Source: Streptomyces nymphaeiformis (lineage in GTDB: Bacteria > Actinomycetota > Actinomycetes > Streptomycetales > Streptomycetaceae). Taken from it: a stretch of DNA of 64,000 nucleotides. The notes beneath the pieces are model-generated. The model saw only the letters and a program-made list of their open reading frames with translations, did no database searches and was not told the DNA's origin. Of this stretch, positions 40,655 through 48,406 are shown in pieces. The stretch lies in the NCBI RefSeq assembly GCF_014203895.1, contig NZ_JACHJY010000008.1:124001-188000 (forward strand), given 5' to 3'. Each line of letters begins with the position of its first letter. Position 1 is the stretch's first letter. The position numbers and the translations under genes are program-made.

Positions 40655-41562
40655 CAGTCGTGCAGCTCCCGCAGGTCGTCGAGGTCGGTCGTGCCGAACG
40701 CGGCCCGCATCCGGGCGGTGAGCACCTGGAGCACCAGTGCGGCGAGCAGGACGTCGAAGGAGACGCCCAGCTCGACGATGAGCGGCACTCCGGACGTGGC
40801 GAGGAACGCGGTGGCGGTGATGCCGTTGTCGAGCAGGAGGAAGCCCACCACCTGGGAGAGCGCCCGCCGTCGGGTGGCGAGGACGAAGAAGCCGACGAGG
40901 ACGACCGCCAGGCCCACCGGCAGCGCCTGGACGGCGGGGCCCGGGTCGAGCGCGACCAGGGGACGCGCGACGGCGTACGCGAGCAGGGTCAGGGCGGCCG
41001 CGGTGAGCGGCGAGGCCGCCAACAGGCTTGCGGGAGAGGCGAGTCGGGCCGGGTCGTGCACGGCTCCCTCGACGATCGCCGCGAGGTCGGTGGTCCCGGC
41101 CGGTACCGACAGGGCGAGCACCGCCATGAGGAGGGTCGGTTCGACCAGGGCGGCGACGGTCATCTCCCGGGACGGGCCCATGCCGCCGAACGCGGTCCCG
41201 GTGTCGAGGCCGGCCAGGGCGAGGGCGACGGTGCCCAGGGCGAGGAGCGCCACCACGACGATCAGGTCGCCGCGCCCGGCGAGCGGGGTGTCGGTGGAGA
41301 GCAGGGGGACGAGTGCGGCGACGACCAGCGCGGTCGCCACGACCAGGGCCGGGGCGATGTGGAAGGCCGGTCCGGTCCCGACCGGGGTGATGGGCTCCTT
41401 GCGCAGCAACTTGCGTGCGTCACGCCACGGTTGGAGGAGCCCGGCCCCGGCGCGGCCCTCCATCCGGGCGCGGACCTGCCGCATGAGGCCGGTGAGGAGG
41501 GGCGCGCCGGCCACGACGAGGACGAGTTGCGACGCCGTCGCCGCGTATCCGTACGCGCTCAC
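40654..41562 (-). CDS. HyfC-HyfE hybrid membrane protein
   Basis: The 302-residue product starts as a HyfC/HycD (complex-I NuoH-like) subunit: QLVLVVAGAPLLTGLMRQVR, LLQPWRDARKLLRKEPITP, and GTAFGGMGPSREMTVAALVEPTL are its hallmarks. After about residue 185, at LTAAALTLLAYAVA, it becomes the C-terminal half of a HyfE/HycP subunit: VLVGFFVLATRRRALSQVVGFLLLDNGITATAFL to FGTTDLDDLRELHD. Separate subunits would be about 315 and 220 residues, so about 230 residues are missing, and the two remaining halves are joined in frame. GTG 41562 overlaps the previous stop (GTGA). A deletion between similar AALTLLAYAVA-type helices is the simplest origin. Confidence 0.8.
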   Translation of the reverse strand: MSAYGYAATASQLVLVVAGAPLLTGLMRQVRARMEGRAGAGLLQPWRDARKLLRKEPITPVGTGPAFHIAPALVVATALVVAALVPLLSTDTPLAGRGDLIVVVALLALGTVALALAGLDTGTAFGGMGPSREMTVAALVEPTLLMAVLALSVPAGTTDLAAIVEGAVHDPARLASPASLLAASPLTAAALTLLAYAVARPLVALDPGPAVQALPVGLAVVLVGFFVLATRRRALSQVVGFLLLDNGITATAFLATSGVPLIVELGVSFDVLLAALVLQVLTARMRAAFGTTDLDDLRELHD

Positions 41563-43544
41563 GAACCCACCGCCAGGACGAGGAACAGGGCCAGCAGGCC
41601 GAGGAGGCCGTAGCCGAGGTGGAGGTGGACGCTGCCGGTCGCGAGCCGCCGCGAGGCCCGGCCCGCGCGGGCGAGCCGGGCGAGCACCGGGAGGTACGCG
41701 CGGTGTTCGATCCGGTCGGGGACCTGGTTGCGGAAGCGGATCCGCTCCACCAGGTAGGTGGACTCCCGGGCATGGGTGACGTCCACGTCCCGCTCCGGCG
41801 CGAGGACGTCGTCGAAGACGCGCTGGAGGGGCTCGGCGAACGAGGTCGCCGTGTAGGCCATGCGCGGGGTCGGGGCCCCGCCGCCGCAGTCCCACAGCTT
41901 GGCGTTCGGGCGACGGCGCCGACCGCCGTACAGCCGGGGCAGGGCGGCCGCCAGGGCGAGCGCCGCCGTGAGGGCGGCGACGAGCCAGACGGGCGACAGG
42001 GAGGCCGACAGCGCGTCGAGCCGCAGTGCGGCCCTCCCTCCGGTGACGGCGTCCGTCCCGGGGAGCCCGGCGGCGATCACCGCCCGGTCGAGACCCGGCC
42101 CGAGGAGTCCGGGGACGAGCGCGAGCGCGACGCACCCGGCGCCGAGCAGCACCGTGCCGGCGATCATCGCGGGACCCGACTCCCGGGCCCCGGTGGCCCC
42201 CTCGCCGCGGGGCCGGGAGAAGAAGCCGACGCCGAGCGCCTTGACGAAGGCCGCCGCCGCGATGCCCGCCGACAGCGCGATGAGCCCGACGGCCAGCGGC
42301 AGGGCGATCGCGACGGAGGCCCCCGGCAGCCGCAGGCCGTGGACGAGGGACTGCAGGAGCAGCCACTCGCCGATGAACCCGTTGCCGGGCGGCAGGGCCA
42401 CGGCGCCGAGCGCGCCGAGTGCGAAGAGCCCGGTGGTGAAGGGCATCCGGGCCCGCAGCCCGCCGAGCCGGTCGAGGTCGCGGACCCCGGTCGCGCGCGG
42501 CACCGACCCGGCCGCACAGAACAACAGGGCCTTGAAAGCGGAGTGGTTGACGACGTGGAGCAGGGCGGCGACGAGCGCGAGCGCCGCCAGCGGGCCGTCG
42601 CCCGCGCGGGCGAAGAGACCGGCGGCCCCCGTGCCGATGAGGACCAGGCCCATGTTCTCCGCGGTCGAGTAGGCCAGGAGCCGTTTGAGGTCGGAGGCCA
42701 TGGCCGCCTGGAGGACGCCGTACACGGCGGACAGGCCGCCCACCGTGACCAGTCCGATCCACCACCACGAAGGACCGCCGCCCAGCAGGTCGAACGCGGT
42801 GCGGACGATGCCGTAGGCGCCGAGGTTGACCATCACCCCGCTCATCAGCGCCGAGACCGGGCTGGGCGCCTCGGGATGCGCGCGGGGCAGCCAGGCGTGC
42901 AGCGGCACCGCGCCCGCCTTGGACGCGAACGCGGCGGCGGTCAGGACGAAGACCGTGTCCCGTACGGCCGGTGACGTGCCGCCGGCCCCGGCGCGCAGGT
43001 CCGCGAAGGTCTCCCCGCCGGAGTGCGCGGCGAACAGGGCGAGTCCGGCCAGGAGCAGCACCAGACCCAGGTGGGTCATCACCGCGTACCAGAGCCCCGC
43101 CGTGCGCACCCGTGGCGACTCGCGGTGCTCCGCGAGCACGAGCAGCAGCGAGGAGAGCGCCATCAGCTCCCACAGGACCAGGAACGCGGAGACGGACGCC
43201 GCCGCCGGTACGAGGAGCAGGGACAGCGCGAACAGCGGCAGCACCGCCTGCGTCGTACGGGACGCCGGACCGTGCGAACCGTGCCCGCCGTTCCCGTTGA
43301 CGTAGCCGATGCCGTACACCGCGACCGCCGCCGTGACGGCCCCGGCCACGGCCATGAAGAGGCCCGACAGCGGATCGACGGCCAGGTGCGCCCCGGCGAG
43401 GGGGAGGAGGTCCGGCAGGCTCGCCGACCAGGCCTCGCCGCCGAGCGCGGCCACCCCCGCGACGCAGCCCGCCGCTCCCACCCCCGCCGTGCAGATCCCG
43501 GAGACGCTCACGCGGGCCCGTACCGGCAGCGCGGAGCCCGCCAC
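41559..43544 (-). CDS. HyfB-like proton-translocating antiporter subunit (Rv0083-type)
   Basis: The 661-residue polytopic protein is a complex-I antiporter-type subunit (NuoL/NuoM/HyfB family) with about 14-16 transmembrane helices. Key proton-path residues are visible in LVLWELMALSSLLLV (Glu), FASKAGAVPLHAWLPRAHPEAPSPVSALMSGVMV (Lys, His) and LKRLLAYSTAENMG (Lys). A large C-terminal hydrophilic part (KLWDCGGGAPTPRMAYTATSF, then SFAEPLQRVFDDVL) is typical of HyfB. Length agrees with the family, so this subunit appears intact, unlike those downstream. GTG 43544 is the first usable start; it lacks a good ribosome binding site. Its stop overlaps the HyfC-HyfE hybrid start. Confidence 0.87.
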   Translation of the reverse strand: MAGSALPVRARVSVSGICTAGVGAAGCVAGVAALGGEAWSASLPDLLPLAGAHLAVDPLSGLFMAVAGAVTAAVAVYGIGYVNGNGGHGSHGPASRTTQAVLPLFALSLLLVPAAASVSAFLVLWELMALSSLLLVLAEHRESPRVRTAGLWYAVMTHLGLVLLLAGLALFAAHSGGETFADLRAGAGGTSPAVRDTVFVLTAAAFASKAGAVPLHAWLPRAHPEAPSPVSALMSGVMVNLGAYGIVRTAFDLLGGGPSWWWIGLVTVGGLSAVYGVLQAAMASDLKRLLAYSTAENMGLVLIGTGAAGLFARAGDGPLAALALVAALLHVVNHSAFKALLFCAAGSVPRATGVRDLDRLGGLRARMPFTTGLFALGALGAVALPPGNGFIGEWLLLQSLVHGLRLPGASVAIALPLAVGLIALSAGIAAAAFVKALGVGFFSRPRGEGATGARESGPAMIAGTVLLGAGCVALALVPGLLGPGLDRAVIAAGLPGTDAVTGGRAALRLDALSASLSPVWLVAALTAALALAAALPRLYGGRRRRPNAKLWDCGGGAPTPRMAYTATSFAEPLQRVFDDVLAPERDVDVTHARESTYLVERIRFRNQVPDRIEHRAYLPVLARLARAGRASRRLATGSVHLHLGYGLLGLLALFLVLAVGS

Positions 43545-43595
43545 GGCGGCGGCGCTCAGATCAGACGGCGGTGAGGAGTCCCGCCGCGACCGGGT

Positions 43596-44078
43596 TCACC
43601 GGCCGGTCACCCGGCGCAGGGCCGCGACGATGGCATCCGGCTCGGGAGGGCACCCGGGCACGGCCAGATCGACCGGTACGACGTCGGCGACGGCGCCCTC
43701 GATCCCGTGCCCCCCGGCGAACTCCCCGCGGTCGATCGCGCAGTCCCCGAGGGCCACCACGATCCGGGGCTCGGCCATCGCGGCGACCGTGCGCCGCAGC
43801 GGCTCGGCCATGTTCCGCGTGACCGGACCGGTCACCAGGGCCACATCGGCGTGGCGGGGCGAGGCGACCAGGCGGGCGCCGTACCGCTCGGCGTCGTACA
43901 CGGGCCCGAACGCGGCGGCGATCTCGATCTCGCACCCGTTGCACGAGCCCGCGTCCACGCAGCGGACCCGGGCCGATCCCCTCAAAGCACGCGCCGCCGG
44001 CAGCGGTTCGCCGTCCGGTGGCGGCGGTGCCGGTTCGGCCACGCGTCCCGTCGTCCGGATCTTGCGCAACAAGCCCAT
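43596..44078 (-). CDS. HyfI/NuoB-like iron-sulfur subunit (Rv0082-type)
   Basis: The 160-residue protein is the small electron-transfer subunit of complex-I/group-4-hydrogenase-like complexes and should carry one [4Fe-4S] cluster. The four ligands are present: Cys46 and Cys49 in GSCNGCE, a Cys in ALGDCAI and one in PGCPPEP. The segment DVALVTGPVTRNMAEPL is typical of the family. ATG 44078 follows a GGGAGGGG. It is the first structural gene of the operon; a 200-base gap with AT-rich sequence (44155-44195) separates it from the ArsR gene and probably contains the operon promoter. Confidence 0.87.
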   Translation of the reverse strand: MGLLRKIRTTGRVAEPAPPPPDGEPLPAARALRGSARVRCVDAGSCNGCEIEIAAAFGPVYDAERYGARLVASPRHADVALVTGPVTRNMAEPLRRTVAAMAEPRIVVALGDCAIDRGEFAGGHGIEGAVADVVPVDLAVPGCPPEPDAIVAALRRVTGR

Positions 44079-44278
44079 GAACGCCCCTCCCGCAGGTGGT
44101 GAGCACTCTTCCGAAACGGCTAACGGGCCTGCCTGCGGCCGGAGTTACGGAACTCTTATCGCGCTTTGCGTGCTTTATTGAGATTTTGTCGTCGTGCTGA
44201 CGTGGCGCTCGCCGCCACCGTTCCCGTCGCTGTCCATCGGTGGGCGCGGTGGCGGCGAACGCCGGTTCCGGGCCGCCG

Positions 44279-44623
44279 TCAGGCGGGCGGCTTCCCCGTC
44301 GACGCCTGCAGGTCCGCGAGCAGTTCGGCCTGTCCGGCCAGCACGCCGGAGAGGATCGAACGCGCCACGGCCAGCAGCTCCGCGACCTGGGGGTCGGTCA
44401 ACGAGTAGAAGACCGTGGCTCCCTCCCGCCGGGCGACGACCAGGTTCGCCCGGCGCAGCACCGCGAGCTGCTGCGAGAGGTGCGCCGGCTCGATGCCCAG
44501 CTGGGGCAGCATCTCGCTCACCGCGTGCTCGCGTCGGCTCAGCAGCTCCAGGACGCGGATCCGCACCGGATGCCCCAGCGTCTTGAAGAACTCCGCCTTC
44601 AGCTGGTAGAGCGGCGCACTCAT
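44279..44623 (-). CDS. ArsR-family regulator, copy 2 (Rv0081-like)
   Basis: The 114-residue winged-helix protein starts SAPLYQLKAEFFKTLGHPVRIRVLELL and has PAHLSQQLAVLRRANLV as recognition region and ARREGATVFYSL as wing. It is very similar to Rv0081, the ArsR regulator that heads the hycE/hyf-like cluster Rv0081-Rv0087 in M. tuberculosis, and the gene order here is the same. There is no cysteine, so no thiolate metal site. ATG 44623 is chosen because GGAGG lies eight bases upstream; the frame is open to 44671. A palindrome of the shared type lies 100 bases upstream (44725-44744). Confidence 0.9.
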   Translation of the reverse strand: MSAPLYQLKAEFFKTLGHPVRIRVLELLSRREHAVSEMLPQLGIEPAHLSQQLAVLRRANLVVARREGATVFYSLTDPQVAELLAVARSILSGVLAGQAELLADLQASTGKPPA

Positions 44624-44724
44624 CCGCACCGCCTCCATCGTGTCGATGCCGGGCTCCCCGTTCGATGCCATCTCTTCGTCATGGCACTATCCTCGCGCCC
44701 TCACGACAACGTGATGACCTCGGT

Positions 44725-44744
44725 AATTGCCAACATTAGCAACT
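44725..44744 (-). promoter_or_regulatory. ArsR-type operator, copy 2
   Basis: AATTGC (44725-44730), eight bases, and GCAACT (44739-44744) repeat the pattern found at 38407 and 47497 with one changed base. The site lies between the STAS gene and the Rv0081-like ArsR gene, on the promoter side of the latter. Confidence 0.6.
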
Positions 44745-44776
44745 GTTGAAGATTGAGATGCGGAATCTCCGGAAAG

Positions 44777-45169
44777 CTACGCCCGCAGGTCGGGCCAGTC
44801 GTCGCTGCGCCACTCCCGCTGATGCGCGCCCTCGCTCCGGTGGGCGGCGAGGGCGGCGGCGAGGTCGCAGTGCACGGGGATGGCCGGCTGGTCCCCGGTC
44901 GGCACGAGGGAGCCGTCCGCCGGGATCGCCGCGAGCTCCATCCGCCGGCCCTCTGCGCGGAAGCGGCGGGCCGCCTCGGCGACCGCGAGCTGACCGCCCA
45001 CCGACCAGCCGCGCAGGCTCGTCAGGTCCAGGACCACCGGACCGGTCCCGCGGGCCAGCGCCCAGCCGACCGCGCCGGTGAAGCGGTCCACCGCCTCGGC
45101 CCCGAGGAACCCGGCCAGGGACAGGACTCCGAGGTCCTTCTGGATGGTGTATCGCCACTCGATGGTCAT
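44777..45169 (-). CDS. STAS-domain protein
   Basis: The 130-residue protein has a single STAS (anti-sigma-antagonist) domain: YTIQKDLGVLSLAGFLGAEAV, GPVVLDLTSLRGWSVGGQLAVAEAARRFRAEG. The Ser in RGWSVGG is at the usual phosphorylation site. STAS proteins bind anti-sigma kinases or regulate SulP transporters. It is coupled at its start (ATGA) to a micro-frame downstream of the SulP gene, so it may modulate that transporter or report its state to a sigma-factor network. ATG 45169 is supported by the coupling. Confidence 0.82.
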   Translation of the reverse strand: MTIEWRYTIQKDLGVLSLAGFLGAEAVDRFTGAVGWALARGTGPVVLDLTSLRGWSVGGQLAVAEAARRFRAEGRRMELAAIPADGSLVPTGDQPAIPVHCDLAAALAAHRSEGAHQREWRSDDWPDLRA

Positions 45170-45225
45170 CGCTGCCGCTCTCTCGTACCCATGGGCTCGT
45201 TCCCGTTCTGCAGTCGCGCGTTCAT
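45166..45225 (-). CDS. Micro-ORF of 19 codons, coupled on both sides
   Basis: ATG 45225 overlaps the stop of the preceding 26-codon frame by ATGA and follows GGAGG at four bases. It ends in a TGA that overlaps the ATG of the STAS gene by ATGA. The product (MNARLQNGNEP and a basic tail) has no recognisable domain. It may serve only to deliver ribosomes to the STAS gene. Confidence 0.4.
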   Translation of the reverse strand: MNARLQNGNEPMGTRERQR

Positions 45226-45302
45226 CCCGCCTCCGGGAGCCACGGCGACTCCGTGCCGGAGACCTCGGCCATGACGCGGGCGGGGGCGACGGGTGCCGTC
45301 AT
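45222..45302 (-). CDS. Micro-ORF of 26 codons after SulP
   Basis: ATG 45302 overlaps the SulP stop by ATGA and follows GGAGAG. The 26-residue product (MTAPVAPARVMAEVSG, then TESPWLPEAG) has no known domain. It ends by overlapping the next ATG. The good ribosome binding site and double coupling suggest it is translated. Confidence 0.45.
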   Translation of the reverse strand: MTAPVAPARVMAEVSGTESPWLPEAG

Positions 45303-47026
45303 CGGGTGCTCTCCTTCTCGGCGCCCGGCCGCGGACCGGGCGGCGGCGGCAGGAGCCCGGCGCCCTGGAGGTGGGAGCGGGCGCCGGCGATGGCCGCGGG
45401 GGTGGTGGCGTGCTCCCGGCCCTCGGACCGCAGCAGGTCGAGGGCGCCGACGGAGTCGAGGACCTGGCGCTGGCCGGGCCGTATCCCCGAGGTCATGACG
45501 GCGATGCCGCGCCGGTTCAGCTTCTCGACGGCGTCCTTGAGGACGAGCGCGCCGGTCGCGTCCATCGTGGTGACACGGGACATCCGCAGGATGACGACCC
45601 GGACGTCCGCCACCTCGGTGAGTTCGAGCAGGAAGCGGTGCGCCGCGGCGAAGAAGAGCGGGCCGTCGATGCGGTACGCCACGATGTGCTCGGCGAGCAG
45701 CGCGTGTTCCTCCTCGCTGTGCTCCCCGGGCAGGTCGGCACGGAAGTCCACCCGGTCCATCCGGGCCTGCTTGGCCACGGCCCGCAGCGCGAGGGCGCCC
45801 GCGACGGCCAGACCGATGATCACCGCGTACACGAGGTCGAGCGCGAGCGTGGCGACCGCGGTGAGGACCAGGACGACGCCGTCGGAGCGGGTGGCCCGGG
45901 CCATCGCCCGCAGGGACCCGACCTCGACCATGCGGATCGCGGTGGCCAGCAGGACGCCCGCGAGGGCCGCGAGGGGGATCTTCGACACCAGCGGCGCCGC
46001 GGCGAACACGATCACGGCCAGGACCGCGGCGTGGGTGAGCGCGGCCAGGCGGGAGGAGGCGCCGGAGCGGACGTTCACCGCCGTACGGGCGATGGCGCCG
46101 GTCGCGGGGACGCCGCCGAACAGCGGGGCCACCAGGTTGGCCAGACCCTGGCCGAACAGCTCCCGGTCCGGGTCGTGCTGCTGCCCCACCGTCATGCCGT
46201 CCGCGACCTGCGCGGAGAGCAGCGACTCGAGCGCGGCGAGCGCCGCCACGGCCACCGCCGGGGCGAGCAGCGACCCCAGGGCGGACAGGTCCAGGAAGCC
46301 GAGGGAGGGGGCCGGAAGCCCGGCGGGCAGCTCGCCGATGGGAGCGGCCGCGTCGAGGTGGAGGACCTGCGCCACGACGGTCGCGGCGATCACGGCCACG
46401 ATCGAGAAGGGGACGGTCGGCCGGATCCGGGCGCCGACGAGCATCACGAGGGCCACGCCGGCGGCGAGCGCCACGGCCGTCCAGTTCGGCGTCCGGACGA
46501 ACTCCTCGACGGCCCGCCACGTCACGACGAGGACGCGCTCGCCCTCGGGCTTGGGCACGCCGAGGGCGTGGGGGATCTGCTGGAGGCCGATCACCAGCGC
46601 GATGCCGAGGGTGAAGCCCTCGATGACCGAGGCCGGGACGTACGCCATGTACCGTCCGGCGCGGGCGAGCGCGAGGCCGATCACGATCAGCCCGGCGAGC
46701 AGCCCGACGGTGAGCACGCCGCTCGGCCCGTGCTGGGCCACGATCGGCACGAGGACCACGGTCATCGCACCCGTGGGGCCCGAGACCTGGAGGTTCGAAC
46801 CGCCGAAGAGGGCGGCGAGCGCCCCGGCGACGACGGCGGTCGCGAGCCCGGCCTCGGCACCCAGGCCGGAGGAGACGCCGAACCCGAGCGCGAGCGGCAG
46901 GGCGACGATGGCGACGGTCAGCCCGGCCAGGAGATCCCGGCGCGGGTCGCGGGCCATGGCCGCGACGTCGGCGCGGACGGGCAGGAGGGAGCGGATCCGG
47001 GTCCGGGCGGTGCTCGCGAGGCTCAC
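45299..47026 (-). CDS. SulP-family anion transporter with STAS domain
   Basis: The 575-residue membrane protein has a 12-14-helix SulP core (DLLAGLTVAIVALPLALGFG, SGPTGAMTVVLVPIV, RTAVNVRSGASSRLAALTHA) and a C-terminal cytoplasmic STAS domain (YRIDGPLFFAAAHRFL, SRVTTMDATGALVLKD). SulP proteins carry sulfate, bicarbonate or dicarboxylates; the exact substrate cannot be read from sequence. GTG 47026 overlaps the ArsR stop by GTGA, so transporter and repressor are co-translated. Rv1739c is a mycobacterial relative by family. Confidence 0.9.
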   Translation of the reverse strand: MSLASTARTRIRSLLPVRADVAAMARDPRRDLLAGLTVAIVALPLALGFGVSSGLGAEAGLATAVVAGALAALFGGSNLQVSGPTGAMTVVLVPIVAQHGPSGVLTVGLLAGLIVIGLALARAGRYMAYVPASVIEGFTLGIALVIGLQQIPHALGVPKPEGERVLVVTWRAVEEFVRTPNWTAVALAAGVALVMLVGARIRPTVPFSIVAVIAATVVAQVLHLDAAAPIGELPAGLPAPSLGFLDLSALGSLLAPAVAVAALAALESLLSAQVADGMTVGQQHDPDRELFGQGLANLVAPLFGGVPATGAIARTAVNVRSGASSRLAALTHAAVLAVIVFAAAPLVSKIPLAALAGVLLATAIRMVEVGSLRAMARATRSDGVVLVLTAVATLALDLVYAVIIGLAVAGALALRAVAKQARMDRVDFRADLPGEHSEEEHALLAEHIVAYRIDGPLFFAAAHRFLLELTEVADVRVVILRMSRVTTMDATGALVLKDAVEKLNRRGIAVMTSGIRPGQRQVLDSVGALDLLRSEGREHATTPAAIAGARSHLQGAGLLPPPPGPRPGAEKESTR

Positions 47027-47400
47027 GTGGACGCGACCTCTGCTTCCCTCTCTGCTTCCCCGTCCGCTTCCTTCTCGGCTTCTCGCAGTTCGGCCAGGAG
47101 CTGGTTCTGTCCGGCGAGCATCTCGGTGAGGATCCGCCGCGCCGCCTGCATCAGCTCCGCGACGTCCCCGTCGGCCAGCGTGTAGACCACGGTGGACCCC
47201 TCACGGCTCGAGGTGACGATCCCCGACCGCCGCAGGACGGCGAGCTGCTGCGAGAGCGCCGAAGGCTCGACCGGGATGCGCGTGAGCAGCTCGCGCACCG
47301 CCAGGGGGCCGCTCTGGAGCAGCTCCAGGATCTGGATGCGCACCGGATGTCCGAGCATCCGGAAGAACTCGGCCTTCGCCTGATAGAGCGGAACCGGCAC
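47023..47400 (-). CDS. ArsR-family regulator, copy 3
   Basis: The 125-residue winged-helix repressor starts PVPLYQAKAEFFRMLGHPVRIQILELL, has PSALSQQLAVLRRSGIV and SSREGSTVVYTL, and ends in a Glu/Ala-rich tail. It is closest to the copy at 38647. No cysteine is present. It leads the SulP-STAS operon, with GTGA overlap to SulP. The palindrome at 47497-47516 lies about 100 bases upstream of its GTG start and is the likely operator. Confidence 0.9.
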   Translation of the reverse strand: MPVPLYQAKAEFFRMLGHPVRIQILELLQSGPLAVRELLTRIPVEPSALSQQLAVLRRSGIVTSSREGSTVVYTLADGDVAELMQAARRILTEMLAGQNQLLAELREAEKEADGEAEREAEVAST

Positions 47401-47496
47401 GGTCTCTCGTCTCTCCTCGCCTCACCGGCGGGAGCGCACCTGCCGGGTGGCTGTGCCCGCGGCTACCTGCGGGCACAGCCACCCCATCATGTAATG

Positions 47497-47516
47497 AATT
47501 GCCGAATTTCGCAATT
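47497..47516 (-). promoter_or_regulatory. ArsR-type operator, copy 3
   Basis: AATTGC (47497-47502), CGAATTTC, GCAATT (47511-47516): a 20-bp palindrome like that at 38407. On the minus strand it covers a possible -35 TTGCGA with a CATGAT -10 box 17 bases on, so ArsR binding would block the SulP operon promoter. Confidence 0.7.
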
Positions 47517-47550
47517 GCTGTCCTGTCGATGATGATCCAGTCCGGTGCGA

Positions 47551-47637
47551 GGTTCCCTCGGCGGCGAGCCGGTGGCGGAGAGTACGGGGGGCGAGGTGCA
47601 GCCGCGCGGCGACCTCGTCGGCGTCCGGGCGCTCCAG
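47551..47637 (-). pseudogene. Fragment of an AraC-family regulator (HTH only)
   Basis: Twenty-nine codons on the minus strand read ERPDADEVAARLHLAPRTL followed by RHRLAAEGT, the second half of an AraC-type DNA-binding domain. There is no start, and the rest of the protein is absent on both sides. The fragment ends next to the ArsR operator region. The 484 bases between the ArsR gene and the SMI1 gene hold no intact gene, only this and the hydrolase fragment. Confidence 0.6.
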
Positions 47638-47645
47638 GAGCGCCC

Positions 47646-47880
47646 GACGACTGGGGCGACCTCGTCGTCGACTTCCTCGCCCGGGAACAGTCCCGTGACG
47701 ACCGCCCGATCGTGCTGTACGGGCTGAACGCGGGCGGCATGCTCACGTACCACGTCGCTGCCGGCGATGAAGGTCCTGATGAAGGACCGTGCTTCCGTCG
47801 CCAACCGGGTCGGCGTCCGCTTCCTCGACAGCTACGCGACCTGCACCCCCGCCGATTTCGTCACGAGGAACACCGTCTGA
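47646..47880 (+). pseudogene. Fragment of an alpha/beta hydrolase
   Basis: The plus strand reads DDWGDLVVDFLAREQ and RPIVLYGLNAGGMLTYHVAA, a hydrolase nucleophile-elbow region (G-L-N-A-G-G, with Asn where Ser is expected). The meaningful sequence then moves one base to another frame at about 47760 (MKVLMKDRASVANRVGVRFL, ending TPADFVTRNTV and TGA at 47880). The N-terminal and cap regions are missing. A perfect palindrome, GGGCGCTCC-A-GGAGCGCCC (47627-47645), sits exactly where this fragment meets the AraC fragment. Confidence 0.6.
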
Positions 47881-47884
47881 GAGG

Positions 47885-48406
47885 TCAGGGAAGGAACTCG
47901 TGGAACGGCCCGTCGGGCGCGCGGTCGCGTGCGCACAGCATCACGTCCCTCCCCTTCAGATAGGCGAGCAGCCACTCGCCGAACGTCATCTCGTAGAGGG
48001 TCCACGAGGGGCTGTCCATCTCCTGGACCAGGACGCGCCAGCGCGAGGAGGTTTCATCCGGGACGCGGAGGAAAATCATCTCTCCCGTCGTGGCCGACGC
48101 CACCGGCAGCAATTCACCGGGCCCCGCCCCCGCCCGGCTCGGCAGGAACTCGGCCATGTCCTCCTCGCGCCAGAACTCCAGGTCCTGCCTGATGTCCCTG
48201 CCCAGGTCGTGCAGCAGATGGGTGGCGGGGTGCTTCAGATACAACTGCCCGTTGACCGAGACCGAGCCGTAGGCGTCGACGATCTCGCGGAAGTCCGCGG
48301 GGAATTCGACGCCGAGTTCCCGCTCCAGATCGGTCCACGGGGCCGGATCCGACCAGTTGAACCTGGGCTCGCCCAACAGGGCCCGGATATCCGAGAGCGT
48401 TGCCAC
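47885..48406 (-). CDS. SMI1/KNR4 (SUKH)-family protein
   Basis: The 173-residue soluble protein has the SUKH fold pattern: WTDLERELGVEFPADFREIVDAYGSVSV near the N-terminus, a middle LLPVASATTGEMIFLRV, and WTLYEMTFGEWLLAYLKG at the end. SUKH proteins are frequent immunity proteins against secreted toxins in bacteria, but also occur as solitary housekeeping-type proteins. No toxin gene is adjacent; the nearest candidate polymorphic-toxin gene is the RHS fragment 47 kb away. GTG 48406 is chosen because AAGGAG lies seven bases upstream. Confidence 0.82.
   Translation of the reverse strand: MATLSDIRALLGEPRFNWSDPAPWTDLERELGVEFPADFREIVDAYGSVSVNGQLYLKHPATHLLHDLGRDIRQDLEFWREEDMAEFLPSRAGAGPGELLPVASATTGEMIFLRVPDETSSRWRVLVQEMDSPSWTLYEMTFGEWLLAYLKGRDVMLCARDRAPDGPFHEFLP

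Noticed and set aside
41562..43173. N-terminal extension of the HyfC-HyfE frame into the HyfB gene
   Set aside because: Arg/Gly-rich shadow of HyfB; the GTGA-coupled GTG at 41562 is the sensible start.
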